A DNA stretch of 6,616 bases. It comes from an uncultured Eubacteriales bacterium (lineage in GTDB: Bacteria > Bacillota_A > Clostridia > Oscillospirales > Acutalibacteraceae). The translations under genes were made by a program, and so were the position numbers. Shown here in pieces: positions 6,301 to 6,616 of the stretch. The notes under the pieces were generated by a model, which saw nothing but the letters and a program-made list of their open reading frames with translations, did no database searches and was not told where the DNA came from. The stretch is taken from contig CAKSGI010000107.1 in NCBI GenBank assembly GCA_934454005.1, forward strand, positions 1 through 6,616. Direction: 5' to 3'. Position 1 is the first letter of the stretch, and the number at the start of each line of letters is the position of its first letter.

Positions 6301-6614
6301 TAAATTCAGATGGTTCGATTCATGTAAAGAATACGAATCCAAAGAAGATATTGGATTTATATAAAGTGTTGTGTCAGACAAAGAGTGAACCGATTGAAAG
6401 TCTTGTTAAGAAGTTTAATAAGAAAACAAAGAATGGTTCAGATATGTCTGAATATACGGATTTATTAGAAAAAGCTGTTTATGACATTAAGGGTATTGTA
6501 GAGCAAAAAGGAATTCAATCTTTATTCCAATTAGGGCAGGCAACTTTATTAGACAATACAGTAAGTGGATTAAATGATTTTGAATTAGTATCATTTTTGG
6601 TGGTGGAATCATGA
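3384..6614 (+). CDS. SNF2-type superfamily 2 helicase with PLD-like N-terminal domain
   Basis: This 1076-residue protein is complete and most likely an ATP-driven DNA translocase. Residues about 25-160 resemble a phospholipase-D-like domain (ISSPIFTIYAFEEL at 29-42; YLIQGNNVAFSKDGLG at 141-156, where active relatives have G-S-x-N). A catalytic H-x-K motif is not visible, so this part is probably a binding module. The ATPase core has Walker A DSVGLGKT (277-284), DESH box (366-369) and motif III SATP (404-407). The second RecA lobe has IIIFTSFSDTA (706-716), ATDCISEGQNL (781-791) and the arginine-finger motif QRFGRIDRIG (811-820). About 290 residues separate motif III from the second lobe, a long SNF2-style insertion that includes an acidic patch (NDTFSDVEDDDFDYE). 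The roughly 250-residue C-terminal part has no motif I recognise.

ATG 3384 follows AGGGTGG by 4 bases. The stop TGA overlaps the next ATG (ATGA), so the two genes are translationally coupled. Helicases of this build usually accompany DNA methyltransferases or restriction-type ATPases; a defence or restriction-modification role is inferred. Confidence 0.93.
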   Translation: MSVVLDNNKIGAVGEYVKENTKDGSVITISSPIFTIYAFEELRKVLEKSGKFKFLFNEPTFIKRIIANDKEVKEFELQMHQRERNVSEFNLEIGLKNNLDQNQIASKCYSFIKEKGEIKSVVKSGSVTPSNILVENRDGSYLIQGNNVAFSKDGLGYTNQIRFDFNTVSDDQQMIEQYHMFINQIFNNEDIVTDVKDELLKHLSNLYKENSPELLYYLTLYNIFGEKLLNMDDMARVKERTGINKTKIWNALYNFQHDAVVGAIKKLELYNGCIIADSVGLGKTFEALAIIKYYELRNDRVLVLCPKKLRSNWTGYRENSTTNFLAEDRFNYDVLNHTDLSRDKGKSGDINLETINWGNYDLVVIDESHNFRNNTALKGKETRYQKLMNRIIKSGVKTKVLMLSATPVNNRLADLKNQIMFITEDKDDAFKESTGINSIETTLRVAQAKFKEWSKLPEEKQTTANLLPMLDYNFFNLLNTVTIARSRKQIQTYYDTKDIGEFPTRLKPISVKSDIDINKKFPALSVVNGMIAKLHLSIYSPMLYVLPSKLAYYEELYDQEVKGGASKFKQVDREKNIVNLMRVNIFKRLESSINSFTLTLERILKQIEIMMDILDKGQSYDLDNDTFSDVEDDDFDYEVGGKIKIKVKDLDALRLREDLAEDRQILEELLYQSIDVTPDKDSKLLDLKNHISKKINNPINTSNKKIIIFTSFSDTAEYLYANIHNWLLKEHGLYCGLVTGGSGVRTNLKTVSNQFEEILTHFSPRSNHLDVNKEQIDILIATDCISEGQNLQDCDYLINYDIHWNPVRIVQRFGRIDRIGSINKVIQLVNFWPNMELDEYINLEHRVKNRMVMLDLSATGDDDLLSAESKNLEYRKNQLKQLQNEVLDVEDLQGGISITDLTLDDYIMSLDRFMKKNPNVLQKYPTGVYAVTDIPAKNKEECVEGVIYCLKQKKHTDSQELATSLYPYYLVYVNSDGSIHVKNTNPKKILDLYKVLCQTKSEPIESLVKKFNKKTKNGSDMSEYTDLLEKAVYDIKGIVEQKGIQSLFQLGQATLLDNTVSGLNDFELVSFLVVES

Positions 6615-6616
6615 GT
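6611..6616 (+). CDS. Start of the next operon gene (only two codons inside the window)
   Basis: ATG AGT at the right edge overlaps the helicase stop by 4 bases (ATGA), the classic layout for translational coupling. GGTGG at 6600-6606, inside the end of the helicase gene, could serve as its ribosome site. Only Met-Ser is visible, so nothing can be said of the product from sequence. From recalled neighbourhoods of similar helicases, a DUF4391 protein or a DNA methyltransferase would be my guesses. Confidence 0.6.

Overview
The window is AT-rich (roughly one third G+C by eye). It uses the standard code: tryptophan is TGG, and TGA is a genuine stop of two genes. The genes have Shine-Dalgarno sites of the AGGAGG type and U-tract hairpin terminators. 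This fits a low-GC Firmicute, plausibly a gut clostridial or erysipelotrichial species; the genus cannot be told from the sequence. All supported genes are on the plus strand. The window reads as an accessory or defence-type region: a nuclease of a mobile-element-associated family, an orphan repeat protein, a decayed regulator-like gene, and then the first gene of a large helicase operon.

Layout. Positions 3-176 are the 3' end of an unrecognised gene entering from the left. Positions 177-465 are a non-coding AT-rich gap. Positions 466-1437 encode an Rpn/PD-(D/E)XK 'transposase-type' nuclease whose C-terminal half contains a coiled coil built from six 21-bp repeats. Its message probably ends at the hairpin at 1476-1502. 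Positions 1534-2688 encode a very acidic, tyrosine-rich protein made almost wholly of eleven tandem W-x-x-x-Y-D type repeats of 31-38 residues, which I cannot assign to a named family.

Positions 2754-3248 form one continuous reading frame broken by two in-frame stops (TAA at 2922, TGA at 2988). It looks like a decayed ribbon-helix-helix plus DUF1413-like gene, preceded by a candidate promoter with a perfect 15-bp palindrome over its -10 region. Two hairpins and an extended -10 promoter fill 3249-3383.

Positions 3384-6614 encode a complete SNF2-type helicase of 1076 residues with a degenerate phospholipase-D-like N-terminal domain. Its stop overlaps the ATG of the next gene by 4 bp (ATGA), so it is the first visible cistron of a translationally coupled operon leaving the window on the right. 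SNF2 helicases of this shape commonly sit with DNA methyltransferases and restriction-type ATPases in anti-phage or restriction-modification operons. That is the best candidate here for a system of interest, but its partner genes are outside the window and its identity is inference.
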